Origin: JAMHWF01 sp964371405 | GTDB lineage: Bacteria; Pseudomonadota; Gammaproteobacteria; Burkholderiales; Burkholderiaceae_C | Assembly: GCA_964371405.1 (NCBI GenBank) | Contig: CAYJLV010000019.1 | Coordinates: 1 to 64,000, forward strand | Direction: 5' to 3' | DNA: 64,000 nt | Shown here: positions 1 to 8,538 of the stretch, piece after piece | Numbering within the stretch: the first letter of the stretch is position 1 | Layout of the letters: each line of letters starts with the position of its first letter | Notes under the pieces: generated by a model | Seen by the model: the letters and a program-made list of their open reading frames with translations, nothing else | Database searches by the model: none | What the model was told of the DNA's origin: nothing | Program-made: the position numbers and the translations under genes

Positions 1-1
1 G

Positions 2-295
2 AAGAAGGCGCCGGCGAAGAAGGCTGCGGCCAAGAAGCCGGCGGCGAAGAAGAAGCCTGCTGCCAAGAAGAAGGCTGCCGCGAAGAAGCCCGCAGCCAAG
101 AAGACTGCGAAGAAGGCTGCTGCGAAGAAGAAGCCTGCGGCCAAGAAGAAGGCTGCGAAGAAGCCGGCTGCGAAGAAAGCTGCCAAAGCACCTGCCGCGA
201 AGAGCGCGCCTGCCCCTGCGCCGGCCGCTCCTGCTGCGAAGACTGCGCTCAGTCCCGCTGCAGCGTGGCCGTTCCCGACGGGCGCCAAGCCCTGA
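2..295 (+). CDS. Lys/Ala/Pro-repeat histone H1-like protein, 3' end (partial)
   Basis: The gene begins before the window; the last 97 codons are seen, ending in TGA at 293-295. The first two thirds are almost only K, A and P in repeats such as AAKK and KKPAAKK. The tail is Ala/Pro-rich and ends in FPTGAKP. This composition is that of bacterial H1-like or AlgP-type DNA-binding tails, which bind DNA through their lysines and may compact the nucleoid. The N-terminal part, which would decide between an H1 homologue and an AlgP-like protein, is outside the window. The repeats are made of near-identical aag-aag-gct-gcg units, so length variation between strains is likely. Confident as a coding tail; the exact function is inferred. 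Confidence 0.75.
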   Translation, partial: KKAPAKKAAAKKPAAKKKPAAKKKAAAKKPAAKKTAKKAAAKKKPAAKKKAAKKPAAKKAAKAPAAKSAPAPAPAAPAAKTALSPAAAWPFPTGAKP

Positions 296-315
296 CGGAT
301 CGCGAGTGTTCGATG

Positions 316-339
316 AACCCGGCTTCGGCCGGGTTTTTT
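316..339 (+). terminator. Intrinsic terminator of the H1-like gene
   Basis: AACCCGGC-TTCG-GCCGGGTT followed by a T run: an 8-bp perfect stem, a stable TTCG tetraloop and six T. It lies 21 bases after the stop codon of the H1-like gene. The converging gene at 347-715 ends just beyond it. Confidence 0.9.
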
Positions 340-346
340 GTTGGTG

Positions 347-715
347 TCAGCGTCGCATCGGCTCGGTGTCGGCGAAGCCGTTCGCCGGCAGGCGCGATGC
401 GGCAGCTGTATCGCCTGCGGAAAGCGCGGCCGCTACGACCACCGTGGGCCGAGGTTGCGGGTGCTTGCGCGCCTGCACCAATGCATCGGCGCGAGCGCGG
501 TGTTGTGCGGCGAGATCTTTCTGCAATTGTTCGATCTGGCGTCGCGCCTGCTGCGCCATCTGGTCCGCGTTGTGTCGCGCCTGGTCGAGGCGGGCCAGTT
601 GCGCGAGCAGCACTGCAAGGCGGCGCCTGTACCACCAGTGGCCGGCACCCACGGCTGCGGCCGTCAGCGCGGCAGTCAGCCCCCACCAGACCGGGAACTG
701 AGCATCGAAGTCCAT
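347..715 (-). CDS. Small membrane-anchored coiled-coil protein, unknown function
   Basis: 122 aa from ATG at 715. An in-frame ATG two codons upstream (721) directly abuts the GGGAG ribosome site, so the ATG at 715, with 6-base spacing, is the better start. Residues 9-30 form one hydrophobic segment (WWGLTAALTAAAVGAGHWWY) followed by RRR, so the N-terminus is probably periplasmic and the remainder cytoplasmic. Residues about 35-80 are Gln/Ala/Arg-rich heptad-like helix (coiled coil). The C-terminus is low complexity. It is the last gene of the accB-accC-prmA run, about 145 bases after the sugar kinase. No family recognised; codon use matches its neighbours. Confidence 0.6.
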   Translation of the reverse strand: MDFDAQFPVWWGLTAALTAAAVGAGHWWYRRRLAVLLAQLARLDQARHNADQMAQQARRQIEQLQKDLAAQHRARADALVQARKHPQPRPTVVVAAALSAGDTAAASRLPANGFADTEPMRR

Positions 716-860
716 CGCCATCTCCCTGGGTGGCGAAACTCGGCCACCGGATGCGGGCGACGATAGCGCGGCGTGCGCGGCGCCGCTGTGCACAACGGCA
801 CGGACGGGATCGGCAGATGCCTGCCGACCCCACGATTGCTCAGGACCCGACGTGCGCTTC

Positions 861-1766
861 TCAGAGCCCGAGCTCGGCGCGATCGAGCAGATGGTTCTGG
901 CCACCTCGCGACGCGATCTTCAACGCGCCGATGCGGTTGCCTAGCGCGACGCAGCGCTCGAGCTGCCAGCCGCGCTCGAGCCCGTAGAGCAACGCACCCC
1001 GGAACGCGTCGCCGCAACCCGTCGGATCGACGACTTCGCTCGCCGCGACGCCGGGCACATGAGTGCGCCGCCCCTGAGACCAGACCTCGCAGCCGTCGGC
1101 GCCCAGCGTGACGATCACGCCGCGCAGGTGCGAGCGCGACAGCTCTTCGAGGCTGCGCCCGATGCGGTCGCACAGCATGCGTCCCTCGTAGTCGTTCACC
1201 GCAACCCAGGTTGCCTGGTCGACGAAGCGCTGCAGCTCTGCACCGTCGAACATCGGCAGGCCCTGACCGGGGTCGAAGATCACCGGCCCCCCCGCCCCCG
1301 CGTGTGGCCGGGGGGGCTCCCCGGGCTGGAAGCGCCCGTCGGGCGCGACGATCGCGATGCCGATCCCGGCGTTCGCCGGCACACGCAGCAGGTGCGCCGA
1401 CTGCATGGCCCCCGGATGGAAGGCCGTGATCTGGTTATTGTCGACGTCGGTGATGATGATCGCCTGCGCCGTGTAGGTGTCTGGCAGAACGCGCACGTGC
1501 TCCGTCGGGACGCCCCACGCTCCGAGACGCTCGACGTACTGCGCGCCGTCGGCGCCGACCGCGGCCATCACCAGCGGCTCGCCGCCCAGGTGATGCAGCG
1601 TGTAGGCGATGTTGCCGGCGCAGCCGCCGAACTCGCGGCGCAGCGTCGGCACGAGGAACGAGACGTTCAGGATGTGCACCTGCTCGGGCAGGATCTGGCT
1701 CGCGAAGCGGCCGGGGAAGGTCGTGATGGTGTCGAAGGCGAGCGAGCCACAGATCAGTGCCGACAT
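861..1766 (-). CDS. PfkB-family carbohydrate/adenosine kinase
   Basis: 301 aa, full length for the ribokinase (PfkB) superfamily. The protein starts MSALICGSLAFDTI, the usual first strand. The substrate region has FGGCAGNIAYTLHHLGG, where the two Gly and the Asn belong to PfkB signature 1. The C-terminal signature 2 is DPTGCGDAFRGALLYGL, with Asp of GCGD as catalytic base and the anion hole. Close homologues in Burkholderiales are called carbohydrate or adenosine kinase; the substrate cannot be told from the sequence. It lies 35 bases after the zinc-ribbon gene and is probably in the accB operon. Confidence 0.85.
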   Translation of the reverse strand: MSALICGSLAFDTITTFPGRFASQILPEQVHILNVSFLVPTLRREFGGCAGNIAYTLHHLGGEPLVMAAVGADGAQYVERLGAWGVPTEHVRVLPDTYTAQAIIITDVDNNQITAFHPGAMQSAHLLRVPANAGIGIAIVAPDGRFQPGEPPRPHAGAGGPVIFDPGQGLPMFDGAELQRFVDQATWVAVNDYEGRMLCDRIGRSLEELSRSHLRGVIVTLGADGCEVWSQGRRTHVPGVAASEVVDPTGCGDAFRGALLYGLERGWQLERCVALGNRIGALKIASRGGQNHLLDRAELGL

Positions 1767-1801
1767 GCGAGTTCCAGGGTCTGTGCCGCGCGGTGCGGCG
1801 T

Positions 1802-2875
1802 TCAGGGGTAGAAGATTTCGACGGTGTAGCCGGCGACTCGGCGCCCGTCGGTCGAGAAAGCGAGCTGCAGGCTGGATTCGCTCGCCGGGGCGAGCGTCGC
1901 CGACGCGCGATCGAAGTCAGACGCCGCCAGCGCGCGGCGCGCGACGAGTTCGCCGTTGCCGTCCGTCAGGCTCAGATCGACCATCGGCATCGCCAGCGCC
2001 AGCGCGCCGCGGTTGCGCAGCACGACGGTCAAGCGCAACGCATCGACGCCCGGCTCGGCGGCGCGCGTCAGCGAGCTGCTCTCGACGGCGATGTCATCGA
2101 TGCGTCGCAGCGGGCCGAGGCTGCAGTCGAGTCGGCCGCACATCGACTCGAGCAGCGGCCGTGTCGCCGGCCAATGCGCGGCGATCGGATCGCGCAGGTG
2201 GTAGGCGGCCTGAAGCGTCAGCGTCGTTCCGAGCGCGAGCGTCGCCAGGCCGAGCAGCGCGCGTGCGCGCGGTGATTGCCAGCGCGCGCGCAACTCGGCA
2301 TCGCGCAGGAAGGCGGGCGAAGCGGGCGGCGCGCTTTCGGGCTCGCTGCCGGCGGCGGCTGCCGCCCTCTCGTCAGGCGCGATGTCGACGGCGGAATCGA
2401 CCGCCGTCGTCGCGTCGGCGGGAGGCGACTCTTCGATCGGCTCGTGCACGGGACCGAAGCGCGACACCGCGTCGTCTACGACATGGTGCGACTCGGAGTG
2501 TTCATCGATCGGCTCGGCAACGACTGCCAGCGCCGGCGGCTCGACGGCCGCTTCGGGCGTCGGCGGCACCTCCAACGCAGCGGCTTGCGGGGCGGCGGCG
2601 ACGAGCTCGTCGACCGGCGTCGTCACTGCAGCAGGCGCAGCGTCCGCCGCATCGTCCACCGGCAGCGATACGTCGACGGCAGAGGCCGGCACGGGCGGCG
2701 GCGTCGGCGGATTCCACGGCGGCGGCGCTTCGCGATCGAGATCGAAGAGCCCCTCGAGCGCGTTGAACACTTCCTTGCAGCGACCGCAGCGCACCCAGCC
2801 TTCGGAGATCTTGAGCTGGTCCTGCACGACACGGAATACCGTGCCACAGGCGGTGCAGCGCGTGGCCAGGCTCAT
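1802..2875 (-). CDS. Zinc-ribbon, DUF3426 membrane protein
   Basis: 357 aa from ATG at 2875 (MSLATRCTACGTVFR); ten upstream in-frame codons are not family-like. The N-terminal zinc ribbon has two Cys pairs, CTAC (res 8-11) and CGRC about 20 residues later. A long Ala/Pro/Glu/Val-rich linker follows (about res 50-200). There is a single membrane helix near res 215-235 (ALLGLATLALGTTLTLQAAY). The C-terminal extracytoplasmic DUF3426 domain ends TVEIFYP. Family members are MJ0042-type zinc-finger proteins of unknown role. In many betaproteobacteria this gene follows prmA, as here (31 bases). Confidence 0.85.
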   Translation of the reverse strand: MSLATRCTACGTVFRVVQDQLKISEGWVRCGRCKEVFNALEGLFDLDREAPPPWNPPTPPPVPASAVDVSLPVDDAADAAPAAVTTPVDELVAAAPQAAALEVPPTPEAAVEPPALAVVAEPIDEHSESHHVVDDAVSRFGPVHEPIEESPPADATTAVDSAVDIAPDERAAAAAGSEPESAPPASPAFLRDAELRARWQSPRARALLGLATLALGTTLTLQAAYHLRDPIAAHWPATRPLLESMCGRLDCSLGPLRRIDDIAVESSSLTRAAEPGVDALRLTVVLRNRGALALAMPMVDLSLTDGNGELVARRALAASDFDRASATLAPASESSLQLAFSTDGRRVAGYTVEIFYP

Positions 2876-2906
2876 CGGGTCGGGGTCGGCACGCTCATCG
2901 CGCAAA

Positions 2907-3806
2907 TCATGCCATGCGGGCCGTCATCAGGATCCAGCCGTCGTCGAGGTCGACGACTTCGAGGGTGCACCACGGCGCGTAGGCTGCCTTCAACTCGTCG
3001 GCCTGTCGTTCGAGGATGCCGGCGAGCACCAGGTCGCCGCCCGGCGCGACGTGCGCCGCGAGCACCGGCGCGAGCAGCTTGAGCGGCGTGGCCAGGATGT
3101 TGGCGAGCACCAGCGGGTAGCGGCCCCGCGCCGCGTCGGGCGGCGCCGCGTTCAGTGGCACGCCGTTGTCGGCGGCGTTGGTGCGCGTCGCGTCGATCGC
3201 TGCCGTGTCGATGTCGACGGCGTCGATGCCGCGCGCCCCGTGCAGCGCCGCGCCGATCGCGAGGATGCCCGAGCCGCAGCCGTAGTCGAGCACGCGCGAC
3301 CACAGCGCCGAGCGCACGGCCGCCTGGCGCGCGATCCAGCGCAGGCACATGCGTGTCGTCGCGTGCGTGCCGGTGCCGAACGCCAGCCCCGGGTCGAGGC
3401 GGATCACGCGCCGCGCGGCGGCCGGCGGCGCGTGCCAGCTCGGCACGATCCAGAACTCGGGCGTGATCTCGACCGGCTCGAACTGTGACTGCGTCAGCCG
3501 CACCCAGTCGGCATCAGGGACGTCGCGAATCGCCTGCAGCCGAACGCCAGCCGCGTCGGGGCGCGCCAGCAGGCGCGTCGCCGCGGTCGTCGCCTGCGCC
3601 TCGTCGGCGAACAGGGCCGTGACGACGGAGCGCGCCCAGGCGCTGTCGGGCGGCGGCATGTCGGGCTCGCCGAACAATGCCTGCTCGGCGCCCGTCGCCG
3701 CATCGGCATCTTCGACCGAGACCGACAGCGCCCCGGCCTCGTCGTCCAGCCAGTCCGAGACCGCGTCGACGCGGTCGGCCGGCATCAGCAGCACCAACTC
3801 GTGCAT
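2907..3806 (-). CDS. prmA: Ribosomal protein L11 methyltransferase PrmA
   Basis: 299 aa from ATG at 3806 (MHELVLLMPADRVDAV). PrmA trimethylates lysines and the N-terminus of ribosomal protein L11 using SAM. The N-terminal substrate-recognition domain is followed by the class I methyltransferase core, with LDPGLAFGTGTHATTRMCL, motif I VLDYGCGSGILAIGAALHGA, acidic motif II IDAVDIDTAAIDATRTNA and the catalytic-loop motif LVLANILATPLKLLAP. Length and motifs are typical. It starts 10 bases after accC and is co-transcribed with accB-accC, an arrangement frequent in betaproteobacteria. Confidence 0.97.
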   Translation of the reverse strand: MHELVLLMPADRVDAVSDWLDDEAGALSVSVEDADAATGAEQALFGEPDMPPPDSAWARSVVTALFADEAQATTAATRLLARPDAAGVRLQAIRDVPDADWVRLTQSQFEPVEITPEFWIVPSWHAPPAAARRVIRLDPGLAFGTGTHATTRMCLRWIARQAAVRSALWSRVLDYGCGSGILAIGAALHGARGIDAVDIDTAAIDATRTNAADNGVPLNAAPPDAARGRYPLVLANILATPLKLLAPVLAAHVAPGGDLVLAGILERQADELKAAYAPWCTLEVVDLDDGWILMTARMA

Positions 3807-3816
3807 GCGCCCGCGC

Positions 3817-5166
3817 TCAGCGCTTGTGGTGGCCGAGCCAGCCTTCGAGGTAGTGAATGCTCGTGCCGCCGGCGACGAACTTGGCATCGACCATCAATTC
3901 GCGATGCAGCGGAATATTGGTCTGGATGCCCTCGACCACGGTCTCCGACAGCGCCGTTCGCATGCGCGCTAGCGCCTGCTCGCGCGTGTCGCCGTGCACG
4001 ATGATCTTGCCGATCATCGAGTCGTAGTTCGGCGGCACGGTGTAGTTGGTGTAGGCGTGCGAGTCGACGCGCACGCCCGGCCCGCCGGGCGGATGCCACA
4101 TCGTGATGCGGCCCGGCGACGGCGTGAACTTGTACGGGTCCTCGGCGTTGACGCGGCATTCGATCGCATGGCCGCGCACCTGGATCTGGCGCTGCGTGAA
4201 CGGCAGCTTCTCGCCGGCAGCGACGCGGATCTGCATCTGCACGATGTCGATGCCCGTCACCAGCTCGGTCACCGGGTGCTCGACCTGCACGCGCGTGTTC
4301 ATCTCGATGAAATAGAACTCGCCGTCCTCGTAGAGGAACTCGAACGTACCGGCGCCGCGGTAGCCGATCTTGCGGCAGGCCGCCGCGCAGCGGTCGCCGA
4401 TCTTCTCGATCACGCGACGCGGGATGCCCGGCGCCGGCGCTTCCTCGATGATCTTCTGGTGGCGCCGCTGCATCGAGCAGTCGCGCTCGCCGAGCCAGAC
4501 GGCGTTCTTGTGCTCGTCGGCCAGGATCTGGATTTCGACATGGCGCGGGTTCTCGAGGAACTTCTCCATGTAGACCGACGGGTTGCCGAACGCCGCGCCG
4601 GCCTCGGTGCGCGTCATCTGCACCGCGTTGAGCAGCGCCGCTTCGGTGTGCACCACACGCATGCCGCGCCCGCCGCCGCCGCCTGCGGCCTTGATGATGA
4701 CGGGGTAGCCGATCGTGCGGGCGATCAGCACGATCTCCTTCGGATCGTCGGGCAGGGCGCCTTCGGAGCCCGGCACGCAGGGCACGCCCGACTTGGTCAT
4801 CGCCTGCTTGGCCGACACCTTGTCGCCCATGATGCGAATCGACTCGGGTGTCGGGCCGATGAAGGTGAAGCCGCTCTTCTCGACGCGCTCGGCGAAGTCG
4901 GCGTTCTCCGACAGGAAGCCGTAGCCGGGGTGGATCGCCTCGGCGTCGGTGACTTCGGCGGTCGAGATGATCGCCGGCATGTTGAGGTAGCTCTGCGCCG
5001 AAGGCGCCGGGCCGATGCAGACCGCCTCGTCGGCGAGCTTGACGTACTTGGCGTCACGGTCGGCCTGCGAATAGACGACCACCGACTTGACGCCCATCTC
5101 GCGGCACGCGCGCTGGATCCGCAGGGCGATCTCGCCCCGATTGGCGATCAGGATCTTCTTGAACAT
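3817..5166 (-). CDS. accC: Biotin carboxylase, acetyl-CoA carboxylase subunit AccC
   Basis: 449 aa from ATG at 5166, the same length as the E. coli enzyme. It carboxylates the biotin on AccB with bicarbonate and ATP, the first half-reaction of fatty-acid synthesis. N-terminal MFKKILIANRGEIALRIQRA is the biotin-carboxylase start. The ATP-grasp glycine loop is KAAGGGGGRGMRVVH. The catalytic region has HVEIQILAD, ERDCSMQRRHQKIIEEAPAP and FIEMNTRVQVEHPVTE, with the conserved Glu, Asn and Arg. The in-frame open stretch upstream of ATG is chance. It starts 8 bases after accB. Confidence 0.98.
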   Translation of the reverse strand: MFKKILIANRGEIALRIQRACREMGVKSVVVYSQADRDAKYVKLADEAVCIGPAPSAQSYLNMPAIISTAEVTDAEAIHPGYGFLSENADFAERVEKSGFTFIGPTPESIRIMGDKVSAKQAMTKSGVPCVPGSEGALPDDPKEIVLIARTIGYPVIIKAAGGGGGRGMRVVHTEAALLNAVQMTRTEAGAAFGNPSVYMEKFLENPRHVEIQILADEHKNAVWLGERDCSMQRRHQKIIEEAPAPGIPRRVIEKIGDRCAAACRKIGYRGAGTFEFLYEDGEFYFIEMNTRVQVEHPVTELVTGIDIVQMQIRVAAGEKLPFTQRQIQVRGHAIECRVNAEDPYKFTPSPGRITMWHPPGGPGVRVDSHAYTNYTVPPNYDSMIGKIIVHGDTREQALARMRTALSETVVEGIQTNIPLHRELMVDAKFVAGGTSIHYLEGWLGHHKR

Positions 5167-5174
5167 CTCCGGGC

Positions 5175-5624
5175 CTACTCGATCACGAACAGCGGCTGGC
5201 CGAACTCGACGGCCTGGCCGTTCTGGCACAGGATGCGCGTGACGGTGCCCGACTTGTCGGCCTCGATCTCGTTCATGATCTTCATCGCCTCGATGATGCA
5301 GATCGGGTCGCCCTCCTTGATCGCCGAGCCGACTTCGACGAACGGCTTGCCGCCCGGAGTCGACGCCTGATAGAAAGTGCCGACCATCGGCGACTTGACG
5401 ACATGGCCGGTCTCGACCGACTTCTCCGCGGCAGCCGCTGGCGGGGCGGGCACCGCCTCGGCGGGCGCGGGCGGGCTGGCGACGGGCGGGGCGTACACAG
5501 GCTGCGCAAGGCTCGCCCCCGCCTTGACGATGCGCACTTTGCCGTCGGCTTCGGTGATCTCGAGCTCCGAGATGTTCGATTCGGAAACGAGGTCGACCAG
5601 TGTCTTGAGTTTGCGCAGATCCAT
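5175..5624 (-). CDS. accB: Biotin carboxyl carrier protein AccB
   Basis: 149 aa. It carries biotin between biotin carboxylase and the carboxyltransferase of acetyl-CoA carboxylase. The N-terminus is MDLRKLKTLVDLVSESNI. The middle is an Ala/Pro-rich flexible linker (res about 40-70). The C-terminal biotinyl domain has the EAMKIMNE signature with the biotinylated Lys near residue 115, and the thumb region between HVVKSPMVGTFY and the motif. The ribosome site GGGAG is 9 bases before ATG. The 180 bases upstream (5625-5804) hold no gene and probably contain the accBC promoter; I see only a weak -10-like GATACA on the minus strand. The aroQ gene often found just upstream of accB in relatives is absent here. 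Confidence 0.97.
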   Translation of the reverse strand: MDLRKLKTLVDLVSESNISELEITEADGKVRIVKAGASLAQPVYAPPVASPPAPAEAVPAPPAAAAEKSVETGHVVKSPMVGTFYQASTPGGKPFVEVGSAIKEGDPICIIEAMKIMNEIEADKSGTVTRILCQNGQAVEFGQPLFVIE

Positions 5625-5804
5625 GGTGATCTACTCCCGTCTTGTAGTGTTCCGCGTTGAAGTGCCTGCCATCGGTCGGCCATTTGCACCGAAGTTGCGG
5701 CCTGGAGCGGGTTGGAGGCGGCGGGCGTCGAACTGTATCAGGTGGCGACCCTCCTGCACGAAGAGCCCTGATTCGCTGCGGTTCGCTGCCGATCGAACGA
5801 GAAG

Positions 5805-6317
5805 TCAGTTGAGGTTGCGCACCCAGCCGACCAACTCGTCGTAGCTCGTCTCGCCCAGCTTGTGGCGCCGCAGCCGGCCTTGGGCATCGAGCAGCACACT
5901 GAACGGCAGCCCGCCCGCCGTGTTGCCGAGCCGGCGCAGCACGTCGTGCGCCTCGATGCCACCGATCGCGATCGGGAAGCTGACCGGCACGTCCTTCAGG
6001 AAGGTCGCGACTGCGGCAGGCTTGTCGAGCGCCAGGCCGAGCACCTGCCAGCCGTGCGGCGCGAACTCGCGGTGGAATCGGTCGAGCTGCGGCATCTCGC
6101 GCACGCAGGGCGCACACCAGGTGGCCCAGAAGTTGACCAAGAGCAGCTTGCCGCGCAGTTCGGACAGGGTCAGCGGAGCGCCCGCCGGCGTGTCCAGGCG
6201 CATCGACCACAAGGCGCTGGTATCGACGGCCGGAGACGCGCTGCGGCGCCACCAGGCCCAGCCGGCACCGGCCGTGGCGGCGACGACGGCTGCGACGAAC
6301 AGAGACCGCCGCCTCAC
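5805..6317 (-). CDS. TlpA-type membrane-anchored thiol:disulfide oxidoreductase
   Basis: 170 aa. An N-terminal signal anchor (MRRRSLFVAAVVAATAGAGW) places the thioredoxin domain in the periplasm. The redox site is WCAPC (Cys68, Cys71) in VNFWATWCAPCVREMPQLD. The cis-Pro loop is GGLPFSVLLD. TlpA/ResA/DsbE relatives reduce cysteines in apocytochrome c or copper-binding sites. No cytochrome c maturation genes are adjacent, but the oxidase cluster lies 40 kb away. It overlaps the previous gene by 4 bases (ATGA), so it is the last gene of the mpl train. Confidence 0.92.
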   Translation of the reverse strand: MRRRSLFVAAVVAATAGAGWAWWRRSASPAVDTSALWSMRLDTPAGAPLTLSELRGKLLLVNFWATWCAPCVREMPQLDRFHREFAPHGWQVLGLALDKPAAVATFLKDVPVSFPIAIGGIEAHDVLRRLGNTAGGLPFSVLLDAQGRLRRHKLGETSYDELVGWVRNLN

Positions 6318-6910
6318 GCCGGCTCCAGCAGGCGGCGCAGCGCAGCGGTGTCGCCGCGCGTCGTGCGGCCGCCGGCATCGGTGCGCAGCGCGCCGCGCAG
6401 ATCGTCGTGGTCGAGCACGGCCAGGTGGACGCCGACCGGTGTGCCGAGCTCTTCGCTGTGCGTTGCCACGCTCAGCACCGGCACCGCCTCGCCGCGCGGC
6501 CCGGGCGCGCTGGCCGCCGTGTAGTCGACATGCTTGTTGATCAGCGCGATCTCGGCCGACTTGCAGTCGTCACAGAAGAGTTGCAGATGCACGTCGTTGT
6601 GGCGCGTCGCGGTGCCGCGCCAGACCGCGCCGGTCAGGTGCGGCCTGAACTCGGCGAGCCGCTCCATCCAGCGCAGCGCCAGACGGCGCAGCGCCGCCAG
6701 CTCGCCCGGCTGCGTGTCGGCGTGGAACAGCTGCAGGTAGGCGAGGACTTCGCCCTCGACGGCGTCGTTGCCCGGCAGGTCGGCGCTGCGCAGCGCACCG
6801 CGGCCGAGTACACGCGCCGCCTTGCGCTTGGCCGGCCCGTACTCCATGCCTTCCTCGACGACGAGGCGCGCCGCCGCAGCGGCGAGCTCGGCGCTCAGGG
6901 AGGTTCTCAT
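6314..6910 (-). CDS. Conserved hypothetical protein between mtgA and tlpA
   Basis: 198 aa. No signal peptide or membrane segment. The N-terminal third is helical and Ala/Leu-rich (LVVEEGMEYGPAKRKAARVL). The centre has GAVWRGTATRHNDVHLQLF followed by CDDCKSAEIALIN. The C-terminal part has a beta-rich HSEELGTPVGVHLAVLDHDDLRG. The G-x-V-x-RGTA...D pattern loosely recalls small nucleotidyltransferase folds, but I would not claim activity. Homologues sit beside mpl or mtgA in Burkholderiales and are often mislabelled as UDP-N-acetylmuramate--alanine ligase; there is no Mur ligase P-loop here. It begins 22 bases after mtgA. Confidence 0.7.
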   Translation of the reverse strand: MRTSLSAELAAAAARLVVEEGMEYGPAKRKAARVLGRGALRSADLPGNDAVEGEVLAYLQLFHADTQPGELAALRRLALRWMERLAEFRPHLTGAVWRGTATRHNDVHLQLFCDDCKSAEIALINKHVDYTAASAPGPRGEAVPVLSVATHSEELGTPVGVHLAVLDHDDLRGALRTDAGGRTTRGDTAALRRLLEPA

Positions 6911-6932
6911 GCGCCGATTCTAGGCGGCGGGG

Positions 6933-7691
6933 TCAGGGCGCCTCGACGTCGCCCATGCGCGCGACGATGGTGGCGGCGCGGCCGACGACGTAGGCCGAAC
7001 CGGGCCGCTTCTCGAAGCGCTTGGGCGCCGGCAGCATCACGGCCAGCCGCGCGGCGGCGTGCGGCGTGAGCTGCGCCGCGCCGACGTGGAAGTAGTGCCG
7101 CGACGCCGCCTCGGCGCCGAACAGACCTTCGCCCCACTCGACGCTGTTCAGATAGATCTCGAGGATGCGCTGCTTGGTCAACAGCCCCTCGAGCATCAGC
7201 GTGATCGCCGCTTCCTGCGCCTTGCGCGCGATCTGCCGTTCGCCGCTGAGGAACAGGTTCTTCGCGAGCTGCTGCGTGATCGTCGAGCCGCCGACAATCT
7301 TCGGGCCCTTGCGCGCGGTCGACGCCGCGGGCCGCGCCGGGCGCGCGGCGAGCCGGGCCTCGCGCTCGGCGGCCTGCTGGTTGCGCTCCCACGCCTTCTC
7401 CAGCGCGTCCCAGTCGATGCCGGCGTGGTCGGCGAAGGCGGCGTCCTCCGACGCGATGACGGCGCGCTTGAGGTGGTTCGAGACGCGCGAATACGGCACC
7501 CACTGCTGGCTCCAGACGATGCGGCCGGTCTGCGTCAGCAGGCGCCAAGCCTCGCTGCGCTGGAAGCTCGTCGACTGCGGATCGACGACGGCCATCAGTG
7601 CGATGCGCGCCGCGAAGCACAGCTGCAGCGCCAGCGCCGACAGGGCGACGAGCGCAAGCAGCCGGGCCAGGCTGCGCAGGGCGCCTTTCAT
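6933..7691 (-). CDS. mtgA: Monofunctional peptidoglycan glycosyltransferase MtgA
   Basis: 252 aa from ATG at 7691. It polymerises lipid II into glycan strands at the inner membrane. There is one N-terminal transmembrane anchor (LARLLALVALSALALQLCF). The GT51 motifs are in order: AVIASEDAAFADHAGIDWDAL with the catalytic Glu in motif 1 (EDAAF), GGSTITQQLAKNLFLS (motif 2), RKAQEAAITLMLE (motif 3) and ILEIYLNSVEWGEGLFG (motif 4). An Ala/Arg-rich insertion (about res 100-118) between motifs 1 and 2 is slightly longer than usual. Its ATG overlaps the aroE stop (ATGA). Confidence 0.97.
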   Translation of the reverse strand: MKGALRSLARLLALVALSALALQLCFAARIALMAVVDPQSTSFQRSEAWRLLTQTGRIVWSQQWVPYSRVSNHLKRAVIASEDAAFADHAGIDWDALEKAWERNQQAAEREARLAARPARPAASTARKGPKIVGGSTITQQLAKNLFLSGERQIARKAQEAAITLMLEGLLTKQRILEIYLNSVEWGEGLFGAEAASRHYFHVGAAQLTPHAAARLAVMLPAPKRFEKRPGSAYVVGRAATIVARMGDVEAP

Positions 7692-8527
7692 GCCGCCGGC
7701 TGCGCCAGGCGCTCGCGCAGTGCGCGCAGCACCGGCGGCACGTCGGGGCGCACGCCGCGCCAGAACCAGAACGCCTCGGCCGCCTGCTCGACGAGCATGC
7801 CGAGCCCGTCGCGCGGCGCGGCGCCGTGTTTCGCGGCCCACGTCAGAAAGCCTCGCGCGGCGCCGCCGTACATCATGTCGAGGGCCAGTCCGCCGTGGCG
7901 CAACACGGTCGGCGCAAGCGCCAGCGCGGCCTCGTTCAGACTGGCCGAAGTGGCGTTGATGACGATGTCGAAGCCGCTGCCGCAGTTGGCGAGCGTCGCG
8001 ACCGCGAGATCCACCCCGTGCGCGAGCGCCAGGGCGGCGTGGCGCCGCACGAGATCCTCGGCGCGCGCCGGCGTTCGGTTGACGACGGTGAGCGCCGCCG
8101 GCCGCTCGCCCAGCAGGGGCCCCAGCGATCCGGCCGCTGCACCGCCTGCCCCGACGAGCAGCACGCGCGCGCCGCCGATTGCGATGCCGGCATGGCACGT
8201 GATGTCGCGCACCAGGCCCACGCCGTCGGTGTTGTCGGCATGCCAGCCGTCGGCGTCGAAGCGCAGCGTGTTGGCCGTGCCGGCAAGCGCGGCGCGATCC
8301 GTGCGGTGCGCGGCCAGCGCGCAAGCCTCGGCCTTGAACGGCACGGTGACGTTGCAGCCGCGCGCGCCGCCGGCCGCGAACTCGCGCACCGTGCGCGCGA
8401 AGCTGTCGAGCGGGGCCGGCAGCCGCTCGTAGCTCATCGCCTGCCCGGTCTGCTCGGCGAACCGGGCATGGATGAAGGGCGACTGGCTGTGCTCGACCGG
8501 ATGGCCGACGACGGCGTAGCGGTCCAT
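7688..8527 (-). CDS. aroE: Shikimate dehydrogenase AroE
   Basis: 279 aa from ATG at 8527 (MDRYAVVGHPVEHSQSPFIH). It reduces 3-dehydroshikimate with NADPH in the chorismate pathway. The shikimate-binding SQSP motif is at res 14-17, the catalytic Lys is in CNVTVPFKAEA, and Asp is in ADNTDGVG. The NADP-binding fold has VLLVGAGGAAAGSLGPLL and the NRT phosphate clamp (VVNRTPARA). The long in-frame extension upstream lies over tonB and is not coding. It starts 11 bases after tonB. Confidence 0.97.
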   Translation of the reverse strand: MDRYAVVGHPVEHSQSPFIHARFAEQTGQAMSYERLPAPLDSFARTVREFAAGGARGCNVTVPFKAEACALAAHRTDRAALAGTANTLRFDADGWHADNTDGVGLVRDITCHAGIAIGGARVLLVGAGGAAAGSLGPLLGERPAALTVVNRTPARAEDLVRRHAALALAHGVDLAVATLANCGSGFDIVINATSASLNEAALALAPTVLRHGGLALDMMYGGAARGFLTWAAKHGAAPRDGLGMLVEQAAEAFWFWRGVRPDVPPVLRALRERLAQPAA

Positions 8528-8538
8528 CGAGATTGGGT

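Noticed and set aside
2..200. Tandem repeat as a CRISPR array or microsatellite
   Set aside because: The repeats keep one reading frame, encode Lys/Ala/Pro and lack spacers.
6314..6910. Labelling this gene as a Mur ligase
   Set aside because: No P-loop or ligase motifs are present; the real ligase is mpl at 12053-13420.
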